A DNA stretch of 64,000 nucleotides, taken from assembly GCF_900167095.1 (NCBI RefSeq), contig NZ_FUXG01000003.1, forward strand, positions 152,656-216,655, read 5' to 3'. The notes below the pieces were generated by a model. The model worked only from the letters and a program-made list of their open reading frames with translations. It was not told where the DNA came from and searched no databases. Shown here piece by piece: positions 63,756-64,000 of the stretch; positions within the stretch are counted from its first letter, which is position 1, and each line of letters starts with the position of its first letter. The position numbers were made by a program, and so were the translations under genes. The DNA is from Oceanospirillum multiglobuliferum (GTDB taxonomy: Bacteria; Pseudomonadota; Gammaproteobacteria; Pseudomonadales; Halomonadaceae).

Positions 63756-63939
63756 AATTAAAAGTACTCGTTTACTTTGCAGGGCGGTGCCAAAGGCAAG
63801 CAGAACATTCTAAATCAGTTGCTATGCTTTAGGTAGGTAAACTGCCCTGTTAAAGGGATTCCGGTGCAAAAAACTTGAGTTTTGAATAAGCTACTTTACA
63901 CTTGCCGCCCACACAGAATGATGGAGGTATTAGCCCGCA

Positions 63940-64000
63940 ATGGCCTTTGTAGTCACTGACAATTGCATTCGATGCAAGTACACCGATTGTGTCGCGGTTT
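63940..64000 (+). CDS. fdxA: 7Fe ferredoxin FdxA, first 20 codons (3' end outside window)
   Basis: The last 61 bases encode MAFVVTDNCIRCKYTDCVAV, the unmistakable start of FdxA-type seven-iron ferredoxins, with the first cluster cysteines C-x2-C-x4-C. GGAGGT lies 11 bases before the ATG. The gene runs off the window. The gap from 63756 to 63939 contains no other gene that I can see. Confidence 0.85.
   Translation, partial: MAFVVTDNCIRCKYTDCVAV

Noticed and set aside
1-64000. CRISPR arrays, tRNA/rRNA genes, insertion sequences, integrases
   Set aside because: None recognised on reading both strands; islet borders show duplicated terminators but no transposase or recombinase.

Overview
The window reads as chromosome of a free-living gammaproteobacterium of roughly mid-40s percent GC, most likely an Oceanospirillales-type marine or brackish organism. 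This rests on conserved gene orders (ffh-rpsP-rimM-trmD-rplS, dsbC-hom-thrC-recJ, purL/mltF/tadA, xseA/guaB-guaA, nudF-yqiB-cpdA, cysDN), on TRAP dicarboxylate transport, and on the chemotaxis and signalling genes. The species call is inference. I saw no rRNA, tRNA, CRISPR array or insertion sequence.

Layout. 0-8 kb: the 3' part of a KefB-like K+/H+ antiporter, a ComFB protein, the hslO-hslR-yrfG heat-shock operon, then a dctPQM TRAP transporter with a good sigma-54 promoter and palindromic upstream sites. 7.4-14.3 kb: a CheX-like DUF3334 protein, yehS, ytfJ, rhlE, an orphan periplasmic binding protein, tadA and mltF. 14.5-18.4 kb: purL. 18.5-20.1 kb: a two-gene accessory islet (HipA-like kinase plus DUF3037). 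20.1-24.6 kb: a frameshifted DUF72 gene, a four-CBS diguanylate cyclase, an ion-channel gene interrupted by an in-frame stop, and an esterase. 24.6-38.5 kb: yfjD/corB and ypjD divergent from ffh, the rpsP-rplS operon, dsbC, hom, thrC, a PbgA/YejM-like membrane sulfatase-fold protein and recJ. 38.8-51.2 kb: a porin, the wobble-uridine genes cmoM, cmoA and cmoB with rsmC, greB, a Cache chemoreceptor, nudF-yqiB-cpdA and cysDN.

51.3-52.5 kb is a scar. The C-terminal half of an aspartokinase and a CheW gene lacking its start meet head to head at about 52,025, both cut at the 5' end. 52.5-58.9 kb: a phasin-like protein, an M23 peptidase, xseA, guaB and guaA. 58.9-62.1 kb: a second accessory islet with a small protein gene, an sce7726-type PD-(D/E)XK protein, an sce7725-type protein and a zinc-ribbon/HEPN-RES protein, overlapping or closely spaced. 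The window ends with an FAD-dependent dehydrogenase and the first 20 codons of fdxA.

The most interesting signal is the pair of islets. Each sits directly behind a purine-biosynthesis gene (purL, guaA), and each is bracketed by two copies of the same terminator hairpin. For the guaA islet even the hairpin loop is conserved. This suggests both were inserted at, and duplicated, an intrinsic terminator. Their content (HipA-like kinase/DUF3037; nuclease-like/sce7725/RES) points to toxin- or defence-type modules, but function is not shown by sequence alone.
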